A stretch of 32,164 bases of DNA from Chloroflexota bacterium (GCA_021824575.1 JAKAKJ010000020.1:1-32164), one strand, 5' to 3'; shown: positions 24,314 to 31,772, counted from the stretch's first letter. The notes: generated from the sequence alone by a model not told the origin. A program made the numbers and translations.

Positions 24314-25267
24314 CTATTTAATTCGGATTTTTGGCTTTGACTTGACGGCGGCTTTCGAAGGCGTGACCGCTTTAGCCGCTGTTTGTTTCGTAGATGTCGG
24401 GGCCGACAACTTGATGCTCGGCTTCTTTGTCTCCGATTTATGATCCTGTTTGCCCGCGCCAAGCTTGACGCGCTCTGGGCGCATCAATTCACGCTTGTCA
24501 ACAGGAAATGCATCAGGATGTGTTTTGCGATATTCGCGCGACCAGCGGGCCGCTTCCGGGTCCCAGGGGAACGGAGGCTTGGTCGGATCATCATGGAAAT
24601 TCTTGTATTGAAGCATCTCACCCAGCATGATCACGAGGCGATCCAGTGAGCGGCTTGCCGTCCACCAGGCGGCATCAATACACACCGTGCCGTTAAGGTG
24701 ATTGATATTTGGGTGCCAGATTGGCGTCAGCCATTTCATGCCTGGCCAGCGCTGAGGATATTGGTTGTGGAGATAAATCTCGACTTGATGATGTTCGCTG
24801 AACTGTGGATTGCCCTGACGATCAACCGTGGCAATGCTCTTGCATTTGAACGTTACGATATAACGTTCGGGCGGCAGGTTTGGACGCGGCGACTGGGCCA
24901 CGAAGGAAATCAAGTCCGTGCGAGCGGCCATTTCCTGCATCAGTTCATAATCGGCGCGCAAGCGTCTCATGCGCGGACTCTCGGAGACCACATTCGAGCC
25001 TGCGCCGGCAGTGATATCCGCTGTCATCATCAAACGGTCATTTTCGGGAATACCGGCCGCGGCCAGGGTTTCATTCTCTTTCAACTCGCGGCCCAGGGCT
25101 TTGCTGTCCAAGCGATACGTCATCGGCCGTCCATCCGGGCCCGTGACAGGCAACTCCAAAAGTGATGTAAACTCCGACAACAAATCATGCACGGGCACAT
25201 CATCGGGGACTTCGGCAGCACGCGCTCCTCCGCTTGGCAAAACGATCGTTATGTTCAAATCAGGCAT
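24314..25267 (-). CDS. Ubiquitin-like domain fused to E2 conjugating enzyme (ubiquitin-like operon)
   Basis: A 317-residue protein. Residues 1-88 are a ubiquitin-like domain 77% identical to the separate modifier. Residues ~98-245 are an E2 (UBC) fold: HPN at 185-187, catalytic Cys196 in NGTVCIDAAWW, and the closing PWDPEAARWSREY. Residues 265-317 are a Lys/Ser/Thr-rich tail ending in PKIRIK. The start is the ATG at 25267, with GGAGG eight bases upstream; the longer open frame to 25387 overlaps the RING gene and is unlikely. E2s carry the modifier as a Cys thioester and hand it to targets. Cis-fusion may keep a Ubl near the active site. Confidence 0.93.
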   Translation of the reverse strand: MPDLNITIVLPSGGARAAEVPDDVPVHDLLSEFTSLLELPVTGPDGRPMTYRLDSKALGRELKENETLAAAGIPENDRLMMTADITAGAGSNVVSESPRMRRLRADYELMQEMAARTDLISFVAQSPRPNLPPERYIVTFKCKSIATVDRQGNPQFSEHHQVEIYLHNQYPQRWPGMKWLTPIWHPNINHLNGTVCIDAAWWTASRSLDRLVIMLGEMLQYKNFHDDPTKPPFPWDPEAARWSREYRKTHPDAFPVDKRELMRPERVKLGAGKQDHKSETKKPSIKLSAPTSTKQTAAKAVTPSKAAVKSKPKIRIK

Positions 25268-25283
25268 GGGGGTTCCCTCCAGA

Positions 25284-26165
25284 TCAAGTGTTAAGATGCG
25301 GCACCTGGCAGGCGCCGGTGACATCCCAGCAGTCTTTGTGGTGCAGCGTATGGCAAACTTCACACTCCACCACACCGCGCGGGTCATCTCGCTTTACTTC
25401 TTCGAAACAGTATGGGCAGCGATGTTCTTCATACACAGCCAGTTGAATCGCAGGCTTCCGATGCAAAGGATTCCAATTCTTTGACCGGGATGATTTAGCC
25501 GAACCGGACGCAGCCGACTTGGAAATCAACGGGCGCTGCATTTTGCGGACTTTCGGCCTTGGATTCCAACGCGCAATGCGAACTTTTGGAGATGGCGGAT
25601 TCGAAGCAACGCTTGAACGGGACGAATGCGCTGACTGACGTACTCGCCGCGATGGAGTCGAGGAAGACTCTGCCGCACGCGGTGTTGATGGTTTCCAAAC
25701 TCGAAGCGCAATCCATGATATATCCATGGTAATCGCCAAATAAGCCAAGGCAGGCCAGTTCATCTGGCCATGCTCGATCTGCAAAGGCAGTTTCAAAGGA
25801 ATATGCCATTGACCAAGCCAATCCACTTGAACAAGCCTCAGCGGCAGAGGACCGATCCCGGCCTTCGCGTTCGTGAAGTAACCCAACACCAACAGTCCGA
25901 CAACAGCCAACGCGGCAGAGACGAGCGCCTGTATCGCTCCATGACGCTGGTTCAACACCATGCGGGTCGCGAGGCCAATCACCAACCCGATGCTCACATC
26001 CGCAAAAAGATTAAACATCACCAGCGGAAGGCTGTTCGCCTGGCGAAGAAGGATCACCAGACCCAACGCCGACGCAATGACCAGAAGGAACAGTAGGGCC
26101 AACTTGCGGGCCAAATGCCATTGTTCTGGTGAGTTGGAATTGAAACTCATTGTTCGCGTGGCCAT
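25284..26165 (-). CDS. Membrane-anchored prokaryotic RING-finger protein, E3 ligase candidate (ubiquitin-like operon)
   Basis: A 293-residue protein with up to four membrane helices (about residues 20-41, 47-67, 77-97 and 136-157), a basic, Ser-rich linker (KVRIARWNPRPKVRK), and a C-terminal treble-clef RING. Ligands: Cys250/Cys253, Cys268/Cys271, His275 or 276, Cys279 followed by Trp, Cys286 and His290. This spacing fits the Prok-RING_1-like family. RINGs bind E2s and position them near targets, so this is the likely E3, placed at the membrane. The ATG at 26165 is taken; a TTG at 26177 is also possible. It follows the E1 stop by 14 bases. Confidence 0.87.
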   Translation of the reverse strand: MATRTMSFNSNSPEQWHLARKLALLFLLVIASALGLVILLRQANSLPLVMFNLFADVSIGLVIGLATRMVLNQRHGAIQALVSAALAVVGLLVLGYFTNAKAGIGPLPLRLVQVDWLGQWHIPLKLPLQIEHGQMNWPALAYLAITMDISWIALRVWKPSTPRAAESSSTPSRRVRQSAHSSRSSVASNPPSPKVRIARWNPRPKVRKMQRPLISKSAASGSAKSSRSKNWNPLHRKPAIQLAVYEEHRCPYCFEEVKRDDPRGVVECEVCHTLHHKDCWDVTGACQVPHLNT

Positions 26166-26179
26166 TCTGTTATCCAAAT

Positions 26180-27853
26180 TTATCCGCCGCGCAATTTGAC
26201 GCGTCCATGAGCGGCGCTAATGACAGATGGACTCTTAACTCTCACCATATCTTTGGAATCCGGGATTTGCAGTTCTTCCTTCTTGATCCGAACGCGGTTC
26301 TGCGATGAAGGGCTCACTGTGATGCGCGTTTGTTCAAAGTGGCGGAAGTGCAAGGCTTCGGGCAGGTCGCCGGTCAACTCATAGAAGCGATATTGCACAC
26401 CGTTATGAGCGCGCACAATGTGCAAAGGCGGCACGCCAACGCTGGACAGCGTACGATGCAGGAAATTTTCCTCGCCAGAGACAATATGGGTCAGAGTCGA
26501 TTCGCGCAGCACGCCGCAAGTCGGGCAATGCCCGGCTTCAAAAGAGACTTCACTCAATGGCCTCAGAACATGCTCCACGGTGTGGCAGTTTGGGCATTCA
26601 AGCGAAGTAATCAGCTCTTGATCAAGCTCGATCATGGCATCCGGCCCGAGGTCCGCGCGCGCGATGCGCAACAGATCCGCAAGCGTCGTGCGTTCTGCGC
26701 GCGCCGGCAATTCGGTGATTTCGCCATACGTCCAGTGACTTTCGCAATCATCACGCGGCGAATACGCCGTCGTGTGCATTTCGTTGACCAAGCCGTTGTA
26801 GTGGACAACTTTGCCTGCCTCCACCGGCATGTTATTGATCAATTTAAGAGCTTCCTGCGACTGCATTCCGCCGATGATCGAAGCAATCGTCGGTGTAGTC
26901 GGAACTTTGCCAAGCAGAATATTTTGTCGCGCAAGCAAAGGACAGGAATAACGCATGGACAGATCGCGCAGGGCCTGTTCCGTCAAAGTGCATTCATAAC
27001 AAGCGCCCTGCCCCGGCACGAAGACGCGCACCAATCCGAGCAATTCCTGAATCGCGCCGTCCACCCACGGCTTGTTTACCCAATAGCAAAAACGATTGAT
27101 GGCCAGGCGGGCTTCGCGATTATCAAGGCAGCCAATAACCACATCCATGCGGCGGAAAATCCCCAAACCAAGCTGGGTGGTTACATCGCCATTCAAGTAT
27201 TGAACGTGAATATCGGGGTTGATGGATTTGGCCCGCGCCGCGGTAATTTCTGCTTTGCTGCGATCATTGTCGGTTTCGCGGAACAATACTGACCGGCTCA
27301 AATTAGCCGCTTCTACCTTATCGAAATCCACAATGAACAAATTACCAACGCCCATCAATGCCAGGTTTTTGATCACTTCATTGCCAAGCGCGCCTGCGCC
27401 AACCACCATCACTTTGGCATTCTGGACCTTCTCGCGTTCCCACCACGAGATGAACTCGAAAGTTCCGAGGCGATCCTTTTTCAGATTTGGAATGTGGATT
27501 GGCTTATCGGGAGCGATTGGAACACGCAGCGGCCCAGTCGGCGGTTCGTTCGTTGCCGGACGTGAAGCGGATTGTGCGGCCGCACCGGCCATTTCCTTCG
27601 CCTGGGTCATATTCGACTCGTCCACTGCTCTGGCGAACCATCCCACGTGCGGGCGCGACTCGATCAGGTTGTTCTTTTCGAGAGTCTTGAGCGCCTCCCG
27701 CAAAGTCGAACGGCTGATCTTGAGCTGGTTCATCAGCTCGCGTTCGGGCGGAAGCTGGGCCCCCGGAGCCAAACTTCCATCCAAAATGGAGGCGGCCAGC
27801 TTTCCAGCAGCCATCTCGGAAAGTGTCTTGTGGGCAATCGGCTGAATTTTCAT
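26180..27853 (-). CDS. GntR DNA-binding domain fused to ubiquitin-activating E1-like enzyme (ubiquitin-like operon)
   Basis: A 557-residue protein. Residues 5-80 are a GntR winged helix (LPPERELMNQLKISRSTLRE). Residues ~130-350 are an E1/ThiF fold: nucleotide loop GAGALGN (152-158), Asp176/Asp178, Asn184 and Arg187, Asp244. A stretch ACYECTL (284-290) and the candidate catalytic Cys304 (RYSCPLL) follow the arrangement I recall for NEDD8/SUMO E1 catalytic subunits. CPNC (420-423) and CPTC (443-446) form a zinc ribbon; the C-terminal part ends in KLRGG. The E1 would adenylate the modifier and load it by thioester. The fused DNA-binding domain has a matching operator in its own promoter. A GntR-E1 fusion is unusual. 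Confidence 0.9.
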   Translation of the reverse strand: MKIQPIAHKTLSEMAAGKLAASILDGSLAPGAQLPPERELMNQLKISRSTLREALKTLEKNNLIESRPHVGWFARAVDESNMTQAKEMAGAAAQSASRPATNEPPTGPLRVPIAPDKPIHIPNLKKDRLGTFEFISWWEREKVQNAKVMVVGAGALGNEVIKNLALMGVGNLFIVDFDKVEAANLSRSVLFRETDNDRSKAEITAARAKSINPDIHVQYLNGDVTTQLGLGIFRRMDVVIGCLDNREARLAINRFCYWVNKPWVDGAIQELLGLVRVFVPGQGACYECTLTEQALRDLSMRYSCPLLARQNILLGKVPTTPTIASIIGGMQSQEALKLINNMPVEAGKVVHYNGLVNEMHTTAYSPRDDCESHWTYGEITELPARAERTTLADLLRIARADLGPDAMIELDQELITSLECPNCHTVEHVLRPLSEVSFEAGHCPTCGVLRESTLTHIVSGEENFLHRTLSSVGVPPLHIVRAHNGVQYRFYELTGDLPEALHFRHFEQTRITVSPSSQNRVRIKKEELQIPDSKDMVRVKSPSVISAAHGRVKLRGG

Positions 27854-27878
27854 AGTTTTGTGGACATCTTTTCTGGTA

Positions 27879-27932
27879 TGGTAGTCAGACCAAGATACAT
27901 AAAAGTATACAGATTTTAATAGCTGGAGTCAA
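27879..27932 (-). promoter_or_regulatory. Promoter and GntR/FadR-like operator of the ubiquitin-like operon
   Basis: On the minus strand TTGACT (27932-27927) and TATACT (27909-27904) are 17 bases apart. About eleven bases downstream lies TTGGTCTGACTACCA (27893-27879), an imperfect inverted repeat whose TGGTC-T-GAC core matches the FadR-type half-sites bound by GntR proteins. It overlaps the expected transcription start, so binding by the GntR domain of the E1 protein would repress its own operon. The start codon itself has only a weak ribosome-binding site. Confidence 0.7.
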
Positions 27933-28017
27933 GAGGGCAGCTTAGGGAAAGGGTACTATTTTTGTCTACTTTTACCCTACGGTTTGTTTAAAAAATCGCC
28001 TCCGGCCAGAAGAATCA

Positions 28018-28046
28018 AAAAAGGACGATCAAAAATCGTCCTTTTT
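28018..28046 (-). terminator. Terminator of the rplJ-rplL operon
   Basis: A 12-bp stem (28018-28029 / 28035-28046) with a loop of five is followed, on the minus strand, by a run of six T. It separates the ribosomal operon from the ubiquitin-like operon promoter. Confidence 0.9.
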
Positions 28047-28063
28047 GCCGTGAGTGAAGTAAA

Positions 28064-28447
28064 TTACTTTACTTCGACAGCAGCGCCGGCTTCTTCCAGC
28101 TTCTTCTTGGCGTCCATCGCGGCTTCCTTGCCAACGGCGGACAGCACCTTGCCGCCAGCGGTTTCGGCCAACGTCTTGGCCTCGCCAAGGCCGAGGCTGG
28201 TCAATTGGCGAATAACCTTGATCACATCAATCTTCTTCGCACCGGCATCCTTGATGATCACGTCGAATTCAGTCTTCTCTTCGACGGGTTCAGCAGCGGC
28301 AGCAGCACCACCAGCGACAGCGGCCATGGCAACCGGAGCAGCGGCGGAGACGCCCCACTTTTCTTCCAGGGCTTTGACCAATTCGGCGGCTTCCAGAACC
28401 GAGAGTTTGCTCAGCTCTTCAACCAAACTTTCAATATTTGCAGCCAT
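28064..28447 (-). CDS. rplL: 50S ribosomal protein L7/L12
   Basis: A 127-residue protein of normal length and layout. An N-terminal dimerisation helix ([20 protein letters not shown]) is followed by an Ala/Gly hinge ([21 protein letters not shown]) and the C-terminal factor-binding domain ([20 protein letters not shown] … [10 protein letters not shown]). It forms the flexible stalk that recruits EF-Tu and EF-G. It lies 71 bases after rplJ and before the terminator at 28018. Confidence 0.97.
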   Translation of the reverse strand: MAANIESLVEELSKLSVLEAAELVKALEEKWGVSAAAPVAMAAVAGGAAAAAEPVEEKTEFDVIIKDAGAKKIDVIKVIRQLTSLGLGEAKTLAETAGGKVLSAVGKEAAMDAKKKLEEAGAAVEVK

Positions 28448-28518
28448 TGTATAGAAACTCCTTACTTTTCCAGAGATAATTTTTATTTGAAATTACAGTT
28501 GCGAACAAATCGCAAAAT

Positions 28519-29049
28519 TTATGCAGCGGCTTGCGCCTTTTCCGAATAGGCACGGAAAACGGAAGCCAGCGAACGTGCGGGTTCAGCAATCGTGCGGACG
28601 AGCTTGCCAGCCGGAGCCTGCAAAACGCCGAGCAATTGTGCGCGAACCACGGGCAGCGGCGGAAGATCGGCCAATGCTTTCACTTGGGCTGAATTCAAAG
28701 CCTGGCCAGCCATGAAGCCGCCTTTGACCTTGATCGAATCCAAGCCTTTGGTCGCGTCTGCCAGCGCTTTGGCAGTCGAGGCCGGATCGGTAAAAGCGAA
28801 CGAAACAGCCGTGGATTTCTCGAGGTAATCCTCGGGCAGATTCCAGCCGTTATCCGCAAACGCACGGCGAGCAAGCGTGTTCTTGATTACATGGAATTCT
28901 CCGCCCGATTCGCGAATCTTGGAGCGGATCGCGTCCATGTTCTTCATGTTCGCGCCGGTGTATTCCACCAGGATCACAGCTTGACTACGCTTCAACCAAT
29001 CCCGATATGTCTCGAGGATTTCTTCCTTGCGTTCTTTAGTAATAGCCAA
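28519..29049 (-). CDS. rplJ: 50S ribosomal protein L10
   Basis: A 176-residue L10, the stalk base that carries L7/L12 dimers. The N-terminus reads (M)AITKERKEEILETYRDWLKRS, as expected. The start is a TTG at 29049 because GGAGGTGAG lies six bases before it; an ATG at 29070 sits upstream of, and partly in, the ribosome-binding site and would place MKGGEFP in front of the conserved start. Expression is probably controlled by the L10 leader at 29129-29262 and the hairpin at 29075-29128. The C-terminal helix that binds L12 (SLASVFRAYSEKAQAAA) is present. Confidence 0.93.
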   Translation of the reverse strand: MAITKERKEEILETYRDWLKRSQAVILVEYTGANMKNMDAIRSKIRESGGEFHVIKNTLARRAFADNGWNLPEDYLEKSTAVSFAFTDPASTAKALADATKGLDSIKVKGGFMAGQALNSAQVKALADLPPLPVVRAQLLGVLQAPAGKLVRTIAEPARSLASVFRAYSEKAQAAA

Positions 29050-29074
29050 CGGGAACTCACCTCCTTTCAATCAA

Positions 29075-29128
29075 AAAGTCTTTGCCACTTTTGTAGGAAA
29101 TTCACCTACACACGCAGGCAAAGACTTT
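29075..29128 (-). terminator. Attenuator hairpin in the rplJL leader
   Basis: A 12-bp stem (29075-29086 / 29117-29128, sequence AAAGTCTTTGCC and complement) has an inner TGTAGG/CCTACA stem and is followed by five T on the minus strand. It lies between the L10 leader and the rplJ start and could end transcription early when L10 is in excess, as described for rplJL in Bacillus. Confidence 0.65.
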
Positions 29129-29262
29129 GGCAAATCCCGTTGAAGGGAAACAACTTTACAGCTGTGATTTGCTTTTAGTCTTCACCTGAGCAGGATATTA
29201 AGTCCTTCTATCAAAGGACACCCACCGTCATCGGCGAAGCGGCATATTTCAGGTAACGAGTA
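29129..29262 (-). ncRNA. L10 leader (ribosomal protein leader RNA)
   Basis: The 200-base gap between rplA and rplJ holds, on the minus strand, the characteristic CCTGCTCAGGTGAAGACTAA and GATGACGGTGGGTGTCC stretches of L10 leaders. These bind the L10(L12)4 complex for feedback control. The identification is from memory of the leader consensus; the boundaries are approximate. Confidence 0.6.
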
Positions 29263-29265
29263 TTT

Positions 29266-29985
29266 CTACTCGGCAGCCTCAACAGAAAGAGCCAGGTTCG
29301 GATCAACCCTGATTCCAGGCCCCATTGTAGCATTAACAACAATTCGTTTGATATACGCGCCTTTTGCGCCGGAAGGACGCGCTTTGTTGATCGCATCCAT
29401 CAACGCCGCAAAATTATCGTAAAGTTTATTGGCATCAAAAGACGCTTTGCCGATCACAACATGGATATTGGCAGTCTTATCGAGGCGGAATTCGACACGG
29501 CCGGCTTTGGCTTCCTTGATGGCGCGTTCGAGATCTTGCGGTGGAACAACGGTTCCGGCCTTCGGGTTCGGCATTAGCCCACGCGGACCAAGCACGCGGC
29601 CCAAGCGACCGACCTTGCCCATCATATCGGGCGTGGCAATCGCGACATCAAAATCAAGCATGCCGCCTTCGATCTTCTTCAGCGACTCGTCATCATCGGC
29701 GACCAGATCAGCGCTGGCAGAACGAGCCGCAGCCGCGCCTTCGCCCGAAGCGAAAACAAGCACGCGGACAGTCTTTCCAAGTCCATGAGGAAGGACAACA
29801 ACGTCGCGCACTTGCTGGTCAGCCTGACGCGGATCAAGCGCGGTACGCATGTGAACTTCCACGCTCGCATCGAATTTGGTGTACGCTGTATCTTTCACCA
29901 GTGCCACCGCTTCCTTCGGCGTGTACTGTTTGTTTAGATCAACCTTGGCCAGAGCGGCCTTGTATTTTTTTCCTTGTTTCGGCAT
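29266..29985 (-). CDS. rplA: 50S ribosomal protein L1
   Basis: A 239-residue L1. The start [12 protein letters not shown] at 29985 is preceded by GGAGG; the longer open frame to 30027 covers only a structured leader. Family signatures are present: [35 protein letters not shown] (the L1 signature, cut here into [14 protein letters not shown]) and [12 protein letters not shown] near the end. L1 sits at the mobile stalk by the E-site and represses its own mRNA in many bacteria. Confidence 0.96.
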   Translation of the reverse strand: MPKQGKKYKAALAKVDLNKQYTPKEAVALVKDTAYTKFDASVEVHMRTALDPRQADQQVRDVVVLPHGLGKTVRVLVFASGEGAAAARSASADLVADDDESLKKIEGGMLDFDVAIATPDMMGKVGRLGRVLGPRGLMPNPKAGTVVPPQDLERAIKEAKAGRVEFRLDKTANIHVVIGKASFDANKLYDNFAALMDAINKARPSGAKGAYIKRIVVNATMGPGIRVDPNLALSVEAAE

Positions 29986-29995
29986 TTTATCCTCC

Positions 29996-30027
29996 GTGGT
30001 ATTAGCGGACCGGTAAGGCCCTCCCAC
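29996..30027 (-). promoter_or_regulatory. Leader motif before rplA (putative L1-binding site)
   Basis: On the minus strand the leader has GTGGGAGGGC then CCGCTAATACCAC just before GGAGG. The same two blocks occur before rplK (30469-30504). Matching motifs in L11-L1 operons bind L1 for autogenous control, so this is a likely regulator site. Confidence 0.5.
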
Positions 30028-30029
30028 AA

Positions 30030-30455
30030 CTAATCTACTACATTGATTCCCATCGAACGCGCGGTGCCTTCAACCTGCTTCATTGCGCCTTCGATATCGA
30101 TCGCGTTCAGGTCTTTCATCTTAAGTTCGGCGATCTCACGGACCTGCTTGCGCGTCACTTTGCCGACCTTGTCCTTGTTCGGTACGCCGGAACCTTTTTC
30201 AACACCCGCGGCTTTTCTGAGCAGCACCGCGGCCGGCGGAGTCTTCAACACAAATGTGAAGGAGCCGTCCGTATAAACGGTGATTTCTGCTGGAAGGACT
30301 TCGCCCGGGCGGTTTGACGTGCGCGCGTTGTACTCTTTGCAGAAGGCCATGATGTTGATGCCATGACCTGCCAGCGCCGGGCCGACTGGCGGCGCGGGAT
30401 TGGCCTTTCCAGCTTCAAGCTGGAGACGAACGATTGCTTTTAGTTTCTTTGCCAT
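30030..30455 (-). CDS. rplK: 50S ribosomal protein L11
   Basis: A 141-residue L11 of usual size. The N-terminal domain ([20 protein letters not shown]) and the rRNA-binding C-terminal domain ([24 protein letters not shown]) are complete. AAGGAG precedes the ATG. It forms the GTPase-associated centre with L10-L12 and is the target of Trm and PrmA modification in other bacteria. It is the first of the two-gene rplK-rplA unit. Confidence 0.97.
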   Translation of the reverse strand: MAKKLKAIVRLQLEAGKANPAPPVGPALAGHGINIMAFCKEYNARTSNRPGEVLPAEITVYTDGSFTFVLKTPPAAVLLRKAAGVEKGSGVPNKDKVGKVTRKQVREIAELKMKDLNAIDIEGAMKQVEGTARSMGINVVD

Positions 30456-30468
30456 TCTTTACTCCTTA

Positions 30469-30531
30469 GTGGTTTTAGCGGGCGATTAAGGGACGCCCTC
30501 CCACTCAACATTGAACTCTGCGGTTCAATGT
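30469..30531 (-). promoter_or_regulatory. rplK leader: repeated L1/L11 motif and hairpin
   Basis: The block GTGGGAGGGC…CCGCTAAAACCAC (30504-30469 on the minus strand) repeats the one before rplA. A hairpin ACATTGAAC/GTTCAATGT (30508-30516 / 30523-30531) lies just upstream, between nusG and rplK. Two copies suggest that L1 controls both genes. Confidence 0.5.
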
Positions 30532-30541
30532 GATTTACAAA

Positions 30542-31393
30542 TTATGATTTCTCGACTTGCAGGAAATCCAATTCAACCGGTGTCTCACGTCCGAAGAACG
30601 ACACCATCACGCGCACTTTTGTGCGCTCCATATCAATTTCCGAGACCGTGCCGCGGAAATCATTGAACGGTCCATCAATGATACGAACACGTTCGCCAAC
30701 TTTGAACGTCACTTTGACCGTCGGCGCTTCGGCTTCCATGCGCTTGATGATCTGCGACACTTCCTCTGGCCGCAGCGGTGTAGGCATGTTGCCCATGCCA
30801 ACGAACCCTGTGACGCCCGGTGTATTGCGAACCACATACCACGATTCTTCCGAGAGCTTCATGTTCACCAAAACATAGCCCGGAAAAATATGGCGCTCCA
30901 CGGTGCGTCGTTTGCCGTCGCGTACTTCGATCTCCTCCTGCGTCGGGACAACGACATCAAAGATACGATCCTTCATGCCCATTGTCTCGATGCGCTGCTC
31001 AAGATTATGTCGAACTTTATTTTCATAACCTGAATAGCAATGGATCACGTACCAGGCTGGTTCAGCCGCTGCTTCGGGTGGAACTTCAACTTGAGCTGTC
31101 TCGCCGCCCCGTGATCGAGCCGAAGCGTATTCACGCTTTGGCTGAACAACTGGAGCCTCAGTTTCGACTTCGGATTCGTTATCAGATGAGAGAACAGATT
31201 CTGATTCGGAATCGGATTCCAAGTCCGGAGTTGGCGCGAGCGCTTCGTCCTGGGCTGGTGATTCGGATTCCGTTTCTTGGGCAGGAATCTCATCCCGCGC
31301 GGAATCAACCGCCGGAGCCTGCGGCTCCTCGGCATTTTCCATTTTCGGTTCGAGCGACTCGTCTTCGAATTGCTCTTCAGGTTCCTGCGCGTC
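30542..31393 (-). CDS. nusG: Transcription termination/antitermination protein NusG, with acidic extension
   Basis: NusG core: an NGN domain (PAWYVIHCYSGYENKVRHNL … FPGYVLVNMKL … VTGFVG) and a KOW domain (VGERVRIIDGPFNDFRGTVS). It links RNA polymerase to the ribosome or Rho. Ahead of the core are about 110 residues rich in Glu, Asp, Ser and Pro, likely disordered, where most NusG proteins begin almost at once with the NGN domain. The ATG at 31393 (GAGG five bases upstream) is preferred. A TTG at 31420, directly abutting the secE stop, would add nine residues. Confidence 0.92.
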   Translation of the reverse strand, partial: DAQEPEEQFEDESLEPKMENAEEPQAPAVDSARDEIPAQETESESPAQDEALAPTPDLESDSESESVLSSDNESEVETEAPVVQPKREYASARSRGGETAQVEVPPEAAAEPAWYVIHCYSGYENKVRHNLEQRIETMGMKDRIFDVVVPTQEEIEVRDGKRRTVERHIFPGYVLVNMKLSEESWYVVRNTPGVTGFVGMGNMPTPLRPEEVSQIIKRMEAEAPTVKVTFKVGERVRIIDGPFNDFRGTVSEIDMERTKVRVMVSFFGRETPVELDFLQVEKS

Positions 31394-31420
31394 CATCAAT
31401 TCCTCAACACTGTCAGTCAA

Positions 31421-31627
31421 TTAGATGCCCAACGCAAAGTTCAGCAACCGGTTGACGCCATAATCCACGAGGCCCAAGAACACGCCCATCGCCACCATGA
31501 CGATAATCACAAGGACGGTCAATTGATAGGCTTCCGGCCAAGTCGGCCACGAAACTTTGCGTAACTCGCCGGCTGTCTCGTTAAAATAACGCTGGATGGC
31601 GTTTTGTTTTTTTGCTCGTTCAGCCAA
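31421..31627 (-). CDS. secE: Preprotein translocase subunit SecE
   Basis: A 68-residue SecE with the conserved amphipathic ELRKVSWPTWPEA followed by one membrane helix (LTVLVIIVMVAMGVFLGLV), the usual single-span form. It clamps the SecY channel. The start is a TTG at 31627: AGGAG lies seven bases before it, inside the longer frame that reaches 31654. The stop touches a possible nusG TTG start, so secE and nusG are co-translated. Confidence 0.92.
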   Translation of the reverse strand: MAERAKKQNAIQRYFNETAGELRKVSWPTWPEAYQLTVLVIIVMVAMGVFLGLVDYGVNRLLNFALGI

Positions 31628-31689
31628 GGCCAAACTCCTTTCGTGATTTGACAACCAAAACGCCGCCTGTTACGACAACGTTTTTGATA

Positions 31690-31762
31690 CAGGCCAGGCA
31701 GGAATCGAACCCACAACCGCTCGTTTTGGAGACGAGTGCTCTACCAATTGAGCTACTGGCCT
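31690..31762 (-). tRNA. trnW: tRNA-Trp (CCA anticodon)
   Basis: The minus strand folds into a 73-nt cloverleaf. The acceptor arm pairs AGGCCAG with CTGGCCT, the discriminator is G. The anticodon stem CTCGT/ACGAG encloses loop CTCCAAA with anticodon CCA, and the T loop is TTCGATT. No CCA end is encoded. Its place before secE in this cluster is common. Confidence 0.96.
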
Positions 31763-31772
31763 AAGTTAGTTG

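Noticed and set aside
24314-25387. Longer E2 product starting at 25387
   Set aside because: The extra 40 residues overlap the RING gene's end and lack a ribosome-binding site, whereas 25267 has GGAGG and begins exactly at the Ubl domain.
26330-27292. Plus-strand open frame of 320 codons opposite the E1 gene
   Set aside because: It is a shadow of the GC-rich E1 coding strand; the translation is His/Arg/Gln-rich with no recognisable domain.
26180-27853. ThiF/MoeB for thiamine or molybdenum cofactor synthesis
   Set aside because: No thiamine or molybdopterin genes are near, the protein has a GntR domain and extra zinc ribbon, and an E2 with its Cys is in the same operon.
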